Below are positions 35,682 through 44,653 of a stretch of 64,000 bases of DNA, one piece after another. The notes under the pieces are model-generated. The model was not told where the DNA came from and searched no databases. It worked only from the letters and a program-made list of their open reading frames with translations. Location: positions 186,001-250,000 of the forward strand of contig NZ_RSAA01000008.1 of the NCBI RefSeq assembly GCF_003931915.1, in the 5' to 3' direction. The DNA is from Saccharopolyspora rhizosphaerae (lineage in GTDB: Bacteria > Actinomycetota > Actinomycetes > Mycobacteriales > Pseudonocardiaceae). A program made the translations under genes and the position numbers. The first letter of the stretch is position 1. Each line of letters opens with the position of its first letter.

Positions 35682-37804
35682 ACGAGCAGGGCGAACCGCT
35701 CCCGGTACCACGGCCATCGAGCGAAGTTGAATCCGCGATCTTCGACGCTGAGCTCGTGGACGATGCGGCGTCGGTCCCGAAGCTGACGCGATGGCAGCGG
35801 TTCATGAACTGGTGGCAGCGTTCACCACGCGTGCCTACCGCACTCAAGTCACGAAAGGCCGCCAAGCAGGCCCTCCTGGATCTCCTTCTGTTCGTCGTAC
35901 ACCTCCCGTGGCGGTTCGTCAGCGCTGCCGGCCGCGGGACGGTCGCCGCGGTGCGTGCTTGGCGTCGGTGGGTCCGGGTTCACGACTACCGGGACGCCGC
36001 GGAGCAGTCCGAGAAGCTCGTGGACAAGTTCATCGAGATCCGAGAGCTGACCCTGTTCCGGTGGAAGGTGACCGGAACAGCCGGGTTGGCTTCCGCCGCC
36101 GTCCTGGTGGTCGCGTACGTCCTGTACGGCGCACCAGCTCTGTGGGCTGCGGGAGGCCTGGCGGCCGCGTCCTTGGCAATCTTCGGACGCCGCAAGGAGG
36201 GATCACCGGGCCGGAAGCCCGTGCTGTCCGGCCCCCGCAGTCTGACCTGGACGATGGATCCGCAAGTCCTGGTCGAAGCGTTCCGCGATGCCAAGCTGAT
36301 CGGCAAGGACGAGTCCCTGCGCCTGGTCGAAAGGGCTGCGCACGACGGCTCGGGCTGGGCGGTCACCGTCGACCTGCCAGCGACGCGCAAGGCAGCGGAC
36401 GTCATCAAGCACAGGGAAGCTCTCGCATCAGCGCTTGCAGTCGATGAGTTGCAGCTCATCATCGAACGAGTTCGAGGCTGCGGCGGGCACGCCGGTCGTG
36501 TCTTCCTGTGGGTCGCCGACGCCGACCCGTACGCAGGGCCTCCGATGCGATTCCCGCTCCTAGACGTCGAGCAGTGGGACGCGTGGCGAGCGATCCCGTT
36601 CGGGCGCGATGCTCGCAACCGCCGCGTCGACCTGCAGCTCGTGTGGACATCGTTGCTGATCGGCGCGATTCCCCGGCAGGGCAAAACCTTCTCGACCCGA
36701 CTGCCTGCTGCAGGGTTGATCCTCGACCCGCACGCAAGGCTGTACGTCTTCGACGGCAAGGGAGGTAAGGACTGGGAAGCCGCGGAGGCCGTCGCGCACC
36801 GGTTCGTCTGCGGTGACGAGATCGAACACGTCGAGGCCGTTCGCGATCACCTCGTGGAGCTGGTGGCAGAAGTCCAATCCCGCTACGCGCGGATGTCCAG
36901 GCTTGATGACGACATCTGCCCGGAATCGAAGATCACCCCGGCAATCTCCCGGGACACCGACCTCGACATGCCGATCACGGCCGTGGTCATCGACGAGGTG
37001 CAGGTGTACCTGGAGAACCCTGCCCGCGAAGACATCGGCGGCAAGAAGAGCACCATCGGCGCCTACATCGCAGACCTGCTCACCTACCTCACGAGGAAAG
37101 GTCCGGCCGTGGGCATCGTGGTCATCCTCGCCACCCAGCGCCCCGACTCGAACACGATCCCGTCCCGGTTGCGCGCGGTGCTCGGTTCGCGATTCGCCTT
37201 GCGGGTCATGGACTGGCGTGATTCCAACATCGTGCTCGGCGAGCAGATGAACACCCGGGGTTTTGATGCCTCGACGCTGCTCCCGAGCCACAAAGGGGTC
37301 GGCATCTTGCGACCGGACAGCGAAACCGGCGCGGACACCATCGCCACGTTGGTCCGCACGTTCTTCATGCCGAACCCAGAATGGCGAACCATCTGCGGCC
37401 GCGGAAGAGCTCTGCGCGAGGCAGCCGGAACGTTGACCGGCCATGCCGCTGGTGATGACCTGCAACGGGCAGTCGACCCAACGGCAGTGGCCAAGGCGCT
37501 CGGCAGCAGCTCCGAGGTTCTGGACGACCGCTCAGCACTGCCAGAACCTCTGTCGTCGGTCGTCGACTACCTGGGAGACGACATCGACCGGCGCGATTTC
37601 GTACCGACGGCCGAGCTCATCGACGCACTCGACTCCGAACCGACCTTGTTCGGCCGGCAGATGGGCGAGCTCGGCTGTCAGCCAAGACGCGCCCGCGTCG
37701 CTTCCGAAGACGGCACCGTGCGCCAGGTCCGCGGCTACTACACCGCGGACCTCCGGAAAGCAGTGGACGAGGCCCACACGGCCCAGGAGAAGGAAGGCGA
37801 ATAG
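35678..37804 (+). CDS. traB: FtsK/SpoIIIE-type conjugal DNA translocase (TraB)
   Basis: 708 aa from ATG 35678. The N-terminal cytosolic part is followed by two membrane helices near 132-170 and a RecA-like motor: Walker A GAIPRQGKT at about 329-337 and Walker B AVVIDEVQVYL at about 434, then VVILATQRPDSNTIPSRLR, typical of FtsK/TraB proteins. The C-terminal 90 residues (about 600-700) fit a winged helix for DNA recognition. In AICEs a single TraB hexamer transfers double-stranded DNA by recognising short repeats (clt), and such repeats occur just downstream. It is the last gene of the xis operon. Confidence 0.92.
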   Translation: MNEQGEPLPVPRPSSEVESAIFDAELVDDAASVPKLTRWQRFMNWWQRSPRVPTALKSRKAAKQALLDLLLFVVHLPWRFVSAAGRGTVAAVRAWRRWVRVHDYRDAAEQSEKLVDKFIEIRELTLFRWKVTGTAGLASAAVLVVAYVLYGAPALWAAGGLAAASLAIFGRRKEGSPGRKPVLSGPRSLTWTMDPQVLVEAFRDAKLIGKDESLRLVERAAHDGSGWAVTVDLPATRKAADVIKHREALASALAVDELQLIIERVRGCGGHAGRVFLWVADADPYAGPPMRFPLLDVEQWDAWRAIPFGRDARNRRVDLQLVWTSLLIGAIPRQGKTFSTRLPAAGLILDPHARLYVFDGKGGKDWEAAEAVAHRFVCGDEIEHVEAVRDHLVELVAEVQSRYARMSRLDDDICPESKITPAISRDTDLDMPITAVVIDEVQVYLENPAREDIGGKKSTIGAYIADLLTYLTRKGPAVGIVVILATQRPDSNTIPSRLRAVLGSRFALRVMDWRDSNIVLGEQMNTRGFDASTLLPSHKGVGILRPDSETGADTIATLVRTFFMPNPEWRTICGRGRALREAAGTLTGHAAGDDLQRAVDPTAVAKALGSSSEVLDDRSALPEPLSSVVDYLGDDIDRRDFVPTAELIDALDSEPTLFGRQMGELGCQPRRARVASEDGTVRQVRGYYTADLRKAVDEAHTAQEKEGE

Positions 37805-37806
37805 GC

Positions 37807-38012
37807 GTCCCATGACAGCCGCGAACCCGTCCCAACTGTGACCACCACACCCGCACCCGTCCCACGCGACGGGACGCGATCAAGTAGCCGTTGACCAGGC
37901 AATACCTTCCTTTGGGACGGCTGGGACGGGTGTGCGTGCACCCGTCCCAGCCGTCCCGGAATCGGCCTCATCTCACCTTCGTGCGCCGCACGACCGCAGC
38001 CTGTCCCACGCG
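37807..38012. other. Candidate transfer locus (clt): CCCGTCCCA repeat cluster with 19 bp hairpin
   Basis: ACCCGTCCCA occurs at 37825-37834, 37855-37864 and 37940-37949, its reverse complement TGGGACGGGT at 37922-37931, and shorter GTCCCA or TGGGACG forms at 37807, 37913 and 38003. GTCCCACGCG is repeated at 37859 and 38003. A perfect hairpin (37914-37932 with 37939-37957) is built from four of the copies. TraB proteins bind short repeats near traB. The hairpin may also terminate the operon. The rest of 37805-38265 shows no gene. Confidence 0.6.
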
Positions 38013-38265
38013 GTTTCTCACTTGGCGCCCGCGCCTGGAGGCTTCTACCTCACCGTCTCCGGCCGTGATTGGTGACAAGTCGCGCTGGTTCCACAGCAGC
38101 GTCGCAATGCCGTCCTGTACGACGGACTCACGGAGCAAACCAAATGAGTGCGATAGCTCACTGGCGTCTGTTCGGGTGATGAGTAGAAGCCCTCTGCAAG
38201 CGATCAGATAGTTCGGATACGGTCGCCCGTGCTTCACATTCAGTAGCCATGGGGAGGAACTGCGA

Positions 38266-38895
38266 GTGAGCAGCGGAGGCGACCGCCCGAGCGTGCTCGA
38301 TCCGGACGAGACGTGGCACATGCCAGCGCAGGTTTACCTGGCAGCCCGGCCGGACGGAAACTCCGGCACCTTGATGTTCGAGCTTCGGGAGTGGAACAAC
38401 CAGTCCGTGGTGCTGGCCTACTCGTCCTTGGATCGGTTCCTTGATAGCTGCGGCGCAGATCAGCCTTGGGTGCTGCTGCCGTCCGAACGGCTTGCTGAGC
38501 TCTCTCGCGGTGAGCACGGCGTCGCGTTCAGCGTGTTGCTCGACGTGCCGCTCTCTTCTGAGCTTCGCGGCACTGCCGGCGGGATGGCCGAGGACGAACC
38601 TTCATGGCAGGAATCTGACTCGCCGGACTGGGCCATGACCTACATCGCCTCGAAGCCGTTCGCCGCTGGTCAAGAGCAGGCGTTGTTGGAACTTCAACCG
38701 ATGCCGGGCCGCCGTCTCGCGATCATGGCGTACAGCTCGTTGCAGTCGTTGGAGAGCGCCTGCGGACCGAATCAACCATGGGTCACCATTCCTGCGGGCT
38801 TGGTCGCCGAGGCCCGGCGCCAATCCGGAGCGGACACGATTTGCCTGGACACACCGTTGCCGACGTACCTGCGTCACGGCGCAGAGGAGGGGTAA
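38266..38895 (+). CDS. SseB/SAV_915-like protein with two internal repeats
   Basis: 209 aa from GTG 38266. It contains two copies of one domain: AYSSLDRFLDSCGADQPWVLLP near residue 50 and AYSSLQSLESACGPNQPWVTIP near 152, each followed by AE.xR. This pattern is seen in SAV_915/SseB-like proteins encoded beside WXG100-type genes in actinomycetes, and an EspC-like gene follows after four bases. The function is unknown; a chaperone or accessory role for a secreted cargo is inferred from context. Confidence 0.6.
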   Translation: MSSGGDRPSVLDPDETWHMPAQVYLAARPDGNSGTLMFELREWNNQSVVLAYSSLDRFLDSCGADQPWVLLPSERLAELSRGEHGVAFSVLLDVPLSSELRGTAGGMAEDEPSWQESDSPDWAMTYIASKPFAAGQEQALLELQPMPGRRLAIMAYSSLQSLESACGPNQPWVTIPAGLVAEARRQSGADTICLDTPLPTYLRHGAEEG

Positions 38896-38899
38896 AGGG

Positions 38900-39196
38900 A
38901 TGGGGAACGACGGCATCAAGGCCGACCCTGACGGGATTCGGCAAATGGCCAGTGAACTCCGGGACAGCACCTCCGGGCTGGAAGGCGCTGCGAAGTCGGT
39001 GCCACCGATGCCGGAGGTCACGATCTCCAACCAGAACGTCGGCTACACGCTCTCGGAGATCACCAAGGCAGCGGCTGCTGTCGCGGCGGGTGTCGAGGAC
39101 ATCGCCAACAAGATCGACGCGAGCGACGGCAGCTACGCGGAAGTGGACAACCGCAACGCCGAAGACTTGTACGGGGTACCGAAGTTCACGCGCTGA
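38900..39196 (+). CDS. EspC/WXG100-like small secreted protein
   Basis: 98 aa from ATG 38900, four bases after the previous gene. It is all helical with the pattern of ESX-type small proteins: a first helix IRQMASELRDSTSGLEGAAKSV, a turn, and a second helix AAAAVAAGVEDIANKIDAS. There is no classic WxG; the closest family is EspC/DUF2580. Such proteins pair with a larger partner and leave through type VII secretion. The long protein encoded next is the natural partner. Confidence 0.65.
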   Translation: MGNDGIKADPDGIRQMASELRDSTSGLEGAAKSVPPMPEVTISNQNVGYTLSEITKAAAAVAAGVEDIANKIDASDGSYAEVDNRNAEDLYGVPKFTR

Positions 39197-39237
39197 GCGT
39201 CGAGTGAAAGAACGACTCTCCTGGGGAGAGCAGGGCT

Positions 39238-40422
39238 ATGGCGGGAGAGCTGAACACTGAGGTGCGTGACGATCCGGCATCGTGCCGGAGCGTGGCCGAT
39301 TGGTTGGGGCAGCTTGCTCCGGGAGTAGGCCAGCTCGGCGACTCGGTCTATCGGCAACGAGGTGAATCGGAGTCGTTCTGGGAGGGCACTGCTGGTCAGG
39401 CATGTCGCGGCGAGCTGACGAGGCAAGGTGAAGACGGGGACACGCTCGAGCAGCTCGTCACGAAAGCTCGCCAAGCACTGACGGACTTTGCAGGCAAGAT
39501 CGATTCGGTGAAGGCCCAGTTCGAGCAGGCTCGCTCCGTGGCACGAACCGGCGAGCTCGTCGTCACGGCAACGGCGATCCTGCCACCAGGCCCTGCTCCA
39601 GGACCTGTCCCCCAGCCACCGACCGGCCCTGCATCGCCCCAAGCTCAAGCGCAGCACAATGCCGCTAGTCAGGCCCACGCCGCGGCGTCAGCGCAGTACG
39701 AGCGCAAGCGACGGGCCTTCGAGGAAGCCTCCGGCATCGCCGACCGCGCTCGAAACCAGCAGGCCGATGCTCACGTGGCCCTGGACAAGGCGATGAAAGA
39801 CCCGCAAGAGTCGGTCAAGAAGCTCAAGACGTACGCGATGTACGCCGTCGGCAACGGCCTGAGCTGGGTCAAGACAACTCAGACCACAGCGAACGACCTG
39901 CTCGAAAGCTCCAAAAAGATGGAAAGTGCCGCCAGCACCATGCAGGCGCGAGCCGCAACGATGACCCACTCCCCTGCCATGCGTGAGCTTGCAGAGCGGG
40001 CCGCTGCACGCGGTACAGACATGGCTGCGGACATCAAGGGGCAATACGCGCAGGTCCAGCGGATGAACAGCGCGATCCCCGAGAAAGCCAGGACCGCGAT
40101 CGAGCAGAACCCTGGCAACTTGGTCAAGAGTGGCTCCACCGTGGGCAAGGTCAGCAAGAACGTCCTCCGCGGCTTGCCGTACGTCGGCACCGGCCTGACC
40201 CTCGCCTCCGGCGGAGCTGACGTAGCAATGGGCAAGGACCCATGGAATGCCACAGCAGACACCGCCGCGAGCCTGGGTGGCAGTATCGCCGGTGGAATGG
40301 CCACAGGAGCCGCCGTGGGTACGGTCTTTCCCGGGGCCGGAACCGTGGTCGGCGGCGTAGTGGGAGGCATCGCCGGCGGCTTGGTCGCCACCGGAGTTGT
40401 CGACTGGCTCCAAGGCGACTGA
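39238..40422 (+). CDS. LXG/WXG-like secretion substrate with glycine-zipper C-terminus
   Basis: 394 aa from ATG 39238. Residues 1-110 form a helical WXG100-like domain (ESFWEGTAGQACRGEL carries the W-x-G turn). A proline-rich linker covers about 118-135, a long coiled coil 140-290, and the last 80 residues are rich in glycine (GGSIAGGMATGAAVGTVFPG and similar), a glycine-zipper membrane region. The layout recalls polymorphic toxins of type VII secretion with a membrane-active end. No enzymatic toxin domain is seen. The next two genes may encode immunity or accessory proteins. Confidence 0.6.
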   Translation: MAGELNTEVRDDPASCRSVADWLGQLAPGVGQLGDSVYRQRGESESFWEGTAGQACRGELTRQGEDGDTLEQLVTKARQALTDFAGKIDSVKAQFEQARSVARTGELVVTATAILPPGPAPGPVPQPPTGPASPQAQAQHNAASQAHAAASAQYERKRRAFEEASGIADRARNQQADAHVALDKAMKDPQESVKKLKTYAMYAVGNGLSWVKTTQTTANDLLESSKKMESAASTMQARAATMTHSPAMRELAERAAARGTDMAADIKGQYAQVQRMNSAIPEKARTAIEQNPGNLVKSGSTVGKVSKNVLRGLPYVGTGLTLASGGADVAMGKDPWNATADTAASLGGSIAGGMATGAAVGTVFPGAGTVVGGVVGGIAGGLVATGVVDWLQGD

Positions 40423-40452
40423 CTCGGCCACACAGCACCGACAGGGACACGG

Positions 40453-41103
40453 ATGGACACGAACTTGTTCTGCACAGCGGCCGAGTTGCCACCCAAGCCG
40501 GATGCGACCACCGGGTTGCCGCGACCTCCCCGAGCACCTGGTTTCCACAAGGAGGACAAGCCCCCGAAGGAACACGACCGCGACCGCGTGCAGGACCCGT
40601 CCAAGGCACCGTCGCCCCCAGACGGCGAAGGGCCGGTGTTGGAGTGGTACCGAAGCTCCCGCCGAAACGCCGTGCTCACCGGCGCCGTCGCCTTCGTGAT
40701 CATGGTGCTGGGACTGACACTGATCCGAGGCGGCGAACTCGCCTGGATGCAGTTCTGGTTCGTGTGGGCGATCCTCGTGCTCGCCTCGCTGGGCGTCTAC
40801 GCGTCCTCGCGGGCCACAGAATGCGCTGTGGGAGCTGAGTGGCTCAAGGTCGGCAAGACGTGGGTTCGGCTCTACGAGCTCACATCGATCAAAGCACGTG
40901 TGCGTAGCAATGCCATCCACATCGATTTGAAGGACGGCGCGGGACGCGAAGTCAAGGTCAGCACCAGTGCACTGCAAGAGGACCGCGACATCTGGGACCT
41001 GGTCTACAACGGCATCCTGCACTCCGTCGTCGCCGGTCACGCCACCACCAACGGAATGGTCCACAGCGCTCTGCAAGTACCCCGACCAGCTCCGGCCCAA
41101 TGA
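40453..41103 (+). CDS. Membrane protein with PH-like C-terminal domain
   Basis: 216 aa from ATG 40453, 30 bases after the LXG-like gene. A charged, proline-rich N-terminal region (1-65) leads into two helices near 73-92 and 98-115, then a beta-rich domain (AVGAEWLKVGKTWVRLYELTSI, then IHIDLKDGAGREVKVS) like bacterial PH domains. The stop overlaps the next gene. I do not recognise a family; protection of the producer membrane is one possibility. Confidence 0.55.
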   Translation: MDTNLFCTAAELPPKPDATTGLPRPPRAPGFHKEDKPPKEHDRDRVQDPSKAPSPPDGEGPVLEWYRSSRRNAVLTGAVAFVIMVLGLTLIRGGELAWMQFWFVWAILVLASLGVYASSRATECAVGAEWLKVGKTWVRLYELTSIKARVRSNAIHIDLKDGAGREVKVSTSALQEDRDIWDLVYNGILHSVVAGHATTNGMVHSALQVPRPAPAQ

Positions 41104-41492
41104 CCCGCTTCCACAGGAAGGACCGACCCGTGACGCTTGAATTGCCCAACGCCGTTCCGGCAATTGACGGCGAAGTCGTCGGCTCGCGTCGTTGGGCCAA
41201 CCGGACCCAGCACTCGGCTCGAGCTGTAGGCGGTCGGCTCTACCTGACCAACCTGCGCGTGGTCTTCTGCCCGCACGCCGTCGACGCAGCGCTGGCAGGC
41301 GAATTCTGGTGGGCTCCTCTCCAGGACATCGCCGAGGTCGGCAAGGAGAAGAGGAACTTCAGGCAGATCTACGGTGGTGGGCTGCGCAACCGCATGAAGA
41401 TCACGCTACGCGACGGCACCGCCGAGCTCTTCGTGGTCAACAAGCTCGATCACGCCATCGAGGAAATCCGAACTACCGCGAACCTCGTCTGA
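41100..41492 (+). CDS. GRAM/PH-like domain protein
   Basis: 130 aa, start overlapping the previous stop (ATGA). No membrane helix. Strands such as GGRLYLTNLRVVFCPHAVDAAL and NRMKITLRDGTAELFVVN, followed by a final helix, give a GRAM/PH-like barrel. Together with the upstream membrane protein, which also ends in a PH-like domain, it forms a coupled pair. Function unknown. Confidence 0.6.
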   Translation: MTRFHRKDRPVTLELPNAVPAIDGEVVGSRRWANRTQHSARAVGGRLYLTNLRVVFCPHAVDAALAGEFWWAPLQDIAEVGKEKRNFRQIYGGGLRNRMKITLRDGTAELFVVNKLDHAIEEIRTTANLV

Positions 41493-41508
41493 TCCCCTCC
41501 ACTTCGCC

Positions 41509-41910
41509 CTACTTCTCACGGGCTTCGGGGGGCTCGTGATCGCTCTCCGAACCTGAGCGCCCCGACCAGTCGATGGGCGCAATGCTGATCGCGCGGGTTA
41601 CAGCCGGCCCAGTGGAGGCCACGACAGCGCCTAGCTCGCCCCATTCGAGCCGTGGCCCTTCTGTCGGCGATGCCTGTTGAGGCCGCTTCCTGAAGTCTCG
41701 CGTAGCTGTCAGATCGGCGTCGTGCTCTTGGCCAACGCCGTGCTTGCCCGGCTTGTTGCGAAGAACCTGTGCAATGCCTTCCAGGACGCCTGCTACCTGG
41801 TGCAAATCGATCGCTTCCGACCTGCCCGCGGCGACTTCGTACGCGACGTCGTCGAGGAGCCACTGGGCTTTTCTCAGCAGGACCGCCAGTGCGGCTGCAT
41901 CACTGGTCAT
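41509..41910 (-). CDS. Hypothetical protein
   Basis: 133 aa from ATG 41910, preceded by AGGGGCGG and overlapping the stop of the zinc-finger gene (ATGA). The first 60 residues are helical (AALAVLLRKAQWLLDDVAYEVAAG); the rest is polar and probably disordered. No known domain. Coupling to the zinc-finger gene supports it as a real gene. It converges with the GRAM-like gene. Confidence 0.6.
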   Translation of the reverse strand: MTSDAAALAVLLRKAQWLLDDVAYEVAAGRSEAIDLHQVAGVLEGIAQVLRNKPGKHGVGQEHDADLTATRDFRKRPQQASPTEGPRLEWGELGAVVASTGPAVTRAISIAPIDWSGRSGSESDHEPPEAREK

Positions 41911-42122
41911 CGTTCCGCCCCTGACTCGGCCAAGGCGTGCGCTTCGCTGTTGCACTCAGCGCAGGTCGGCCACAGCCACGCGACTTCTGTGCTCTTGGCG
42001 ACGGTCACCTTGCGCGCACAAAGCGCAACGATCGTCTCCCCTGTTGCGTACGCCCCTGCAAGACGTACATCCGCCGTGGCATGGCGTCCACCGTCAGCAG
42101 GCACCCATCGAAAAGGGTGCAT
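41907..42122 (-). CDS. Small zinc-finger-like protein
   Basis: 71 aa from ATG 42122 with GGAGG eight bases upstream. It opens with MHPFRWVPADGGRHAT and contains ALCARK and WLWPTCAECNSEAH, so three cysteines and a histidine could bind zinc. Proteins of this form are common near regulatory genes in actinomycetes and their elements. It is the first gene of a two-gene unit divergent from the second TPR regulator. Function unknown. Confidence 0.65.
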   Translation of the reverse strand: MHPFRWVPADGGRHATADVRLAGAYATGETIVALCARKVTVAKSTEVAWLWPTCAECNSEAHALAESGAER

Positions 42123-42387
42123 CTCCGAGACCTCCCAGCTCTGACACAAACCGTCCAGTAGCGCGAGGCGAGAGCTGGTGGGGGTCGGGGCCGCCAGCTC
42201 TCGCCTCATTCCGACCCGACGACAGCGTGAGAGCGCGGAGTGGCGCTGCCGCCGGGCGGAAGTGTGACCGCGAGTAGTCAACGCGTGCCACACTGAAATA
42301 AGCTTCGTAGGCGAGCGATATCAGCGCCACGACCTGAGCACGACATAGGGACGACTTGGAACCCGCGCGCGGACGGGGAGGAACACC

Positions 42388-43539
42388 GTGCGACCACCAC
42401 GCACAGTGCTTGAACAGAAGATTCGAGAGCGACGTCAGACCCTCGAAGAGTTCGCCGAGTCAGCCGAGCGGTTCGCTCGCGAACACGGTGAAGCCGGCAC
42501 TCTCGGGGTACGACACCTGCAGCGACTCGTATCCGGCCGTGGCCCGAAGGGGCGACCTCTCGGCCCGGTACGGCCAGCTACTGCTCGTCTACTCGAGCAC
42601 ATGCTCGGGTCGAGCATCGATGAGCTACTTGCTCCTGCGCCTGTCACTGCCGAGCCGGTAGACGAGGGCACCGTAGAGCTGCGGCAAAGGCTGCACGCCT
42701 CGCTCCAGGTCGATGATGCAGCCCTCACGTTGTTGCGGGACCAGCTCAGCTCTATCCGCCGTCTCGACCGCCAGCTCGGGGCTGTCATTGCGCACGAAGA
42801 GGTGTGCGTCAAAACAAACCAGGTCAGCGCACTGCTCGACCACAGCCTCCCCGGCCGGACACGCGAACAGCTCGCATCGCTGCTTTCCGAACTCCACACG
42901 CTCGCCGGCTGGCAAGCTCTCGACCTCGGCAAGACCGTCCAGTCCTGGCAGCACTACGAGCAGGCCAAGCGCGCCGCCCGCGAATCCGGCATCGAACCTT
43001 TCGAGATCCACACGACCGCAGAACAAGCATTCGTCCTAATTGACATCGGCGAAACCCGGTCCGCTGTCGATGTTCTCGCTGCAACCCGCCGACGAGCTCA
43101 GGCAAAGTCCCCGAAACTGCTACGCGCTTGGCTCGCTGCCGCCCACGGAGAGGCACTCGCCGCAGACGACCAGCGCGATGAATCGCTGCGTGCCTTCGAC
43201 GCTGCCTTCCAATCCCTACCAACAGATCCGTATCTCGAGGACGGCCCCTACGTGGCCTTGGACAACATCCACCTAGCCCGCTGGCGCGGACACGGTCTCG
43301 CCCGTACCGCAGACCCCGCAGCAATCGCCACCCTGACCTCTGCCCTTCAGGACCTGCACCCCACATTCACCCGTGCTGAAGTAGCGCTACGGGTTGACCT
43401 GGCCACCGCCTACGCATCCGCCCACGACCGCGACGCCAGCCAGGAAGAAGCTAGTAAGGCTTCCTTCCGAGCGAAGTCAATCGGCTCAATCCGCCAGCAG
43501 CGTCGCATCGAAGGCATGCTCCGAGCTGGTTCGACGTAA
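42388..43539 (+). CDS. HTH regulator with C-terminal TPR-like domain (paralogue 2)
   Basis: 383 aa from GTG 42388 with GGGGAGG upstream. The N-terminal HTH region (FAESAERFAREHGEAGTLGVRHLQRLV) differs from paralogue 1, but from residue 110 on the proteins match in order: LAGWQALDLGKTVQSWQHYEQAK, TTAEQAFVLIDIGETRSAVDVL, LRAWLAAAHGEALAADDQRDESLRAFDAA. The shared helical domain probably senses the same kind of signal while the HTH regions read different DNA. It is divergent from the zinc-finger operon. Confidence 0.75.
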   Translation: MRPPRTVLEQKIRERRQTLEEFAESAERFAREHGEAGTLGVRHLQRLVSGRGPKGRPLGPVRPATARLLEHMLGSSIDELLAPAPVTAEPVDEGTVELRQRLHASLQVDDAALTLLRDQLSSIRRLDRQLGAVIAHEEVCVKTNQVSALLDHSLPGRTREQLASLLSELHTLAGWQALDLGKTVQSWQHYEQAKRAARESGIEPFEIHTTAEQAFVLIDIGETRSAVDVLAATRRRAQAKSPKLLRAWLAAAHGEALAADDQRDESLRAFDAAFQSLPTDPYLEDGPYVALDNIHLARWRGHGLARTADPAAIATLTSALQDLHPTFTRAEVALRVDLATAYASAHDRDASQEEASKASFRAKSIGSIRQQRRIEGMLRAGST

Positions 43540-43708
43540 CGATGTTGAGGCACAGGCGTCGCCAGCTGGACGATCGCCAAACCCGACAAGCAGGGATGAC
43601 CTCCACTGAGCCAGGCAAGAGACACACGCACATCGAACGGCAACCTCCACAGTCAGCCGACGTGCAAAATGCTGGTCTGTCTGTAGCTGACTTTGAGGGG
43701 TACCGGTA

Positions 43709-44653
43709 ATGACCCGAGCAGCCGACGGTGGTGGTCAGCCAACAATGAAGGCAGCCAACGGGGAGCTCATCGCACCCAAGCAACGGTGGGCATACCGCAA
43801 AGGCTCACAGGGGCCTGTGACCTCTGTCGATGTCATACGACTGGGCTCTGCACGCCCTGCGCGAGTGCGGGTGCGTTTCGTCGAAGACGCATACGAGGGC
43901 TGCGAGGATTGGGTACCGCCAAACCGGCTAAAGGTCCGCTGGGAGGACGTCGCAGCATGGCAAGAGCGAGACGAGCACTGGAACGCCATTCGTGACGCCT
44001 CAGCGGAGGCGCGTGACACCACAGAACACGCAGCCGCAGGGTGGATCTTCGATTTCGCGCCTGACCATGATTGTGCAAGGCAACTGTCGGGCCGGGGCGA
44101 AGGTGCGCTGGAGATCATGGACGTCGACGCCTTGGCAGCGCACCTCGGAATTGACCGAAGCAGGATCATCGACGATCCCGTGGCCTTCACCGAAGAGAAC
44201 GGCTCACTGATCGTGCCCTGGCGGGTGATGCGTGAGCTTGCCCAACTGTTGGCGAAGAGGTACGCGGACCACTACATAGCCGAGATCACGAAGGACGAAC
44301 GCAGGGCTGAGCACGAGAACCGCTGGGGCTACATGCACGGTGACCACCACATCAGCGCGGAGATCTGCGCCGAGGTTGATGAAGAGCACGGTCGCCCACT
44401 CCGTGACCTCATCCGTCAATGGTGCGGAGCCGAAGCCACGGCACGACGAGACGAACTCGACGCGCTGCGGACTGAGGTTAAACGACTTGGTGACCTTGTT
44501 GAGCGCGCAATCGATGCCGTACGCAACGCAGGCGACAGCAGGTCCGCCCGCGAACTCGAACGCGATCTGGGGATACCAGTCGAGCTGCTGCGGCAGGCCA
44601 ACCGCGAGAATCAGCATCCATCAGGTCCGTACGGACTCCATCGTCCGAGGTAA
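43709..44653 (+). CDS. Hypothetical protein
   Basis: 314 aa from ATG 43709. An N-terminal basic part (to about 75) has strands VRVRFVEDAYEGCEDWVPPNRLKVRW, resembling a small chromo/SH3-like barrel; a central helical region follows, and the C-terminus has a coiled coil (ARRDELDALRTEVKRLGDLVERAI, about 245-270). No catalytic motif is recognised. Its end overlaps the convergent gene by 43 bases. A DNA-associated role is possible but unproven. Confidence 0.6.
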   Translation: MTRAADGGGQPTMKAANGELIAPKQRWAYRKGSQGPVTSVDVIRLGSARPARVRVRFVEDAYEGCEDWVPPNRLKVRWEDVAAWQERDEHWNAIRDASAEARDTTEHAAAGWIFDFAPDHDCARQLSGRGEGALEIMDVDALAAHLGIDRSRIIDDPVAFTEENGSLIVPWRVMRELAQLLAKRYADHYIAEITKDERRAEHENRWGYMHGDHHISAEICAEVDEEHGRPLRDLIRQWCGAEATARRDELDALRTEVKRLGDLVERAIDAVRNAGDSRSARELERDLGIPVELLRQANRENQHPSGPYGLHRPR

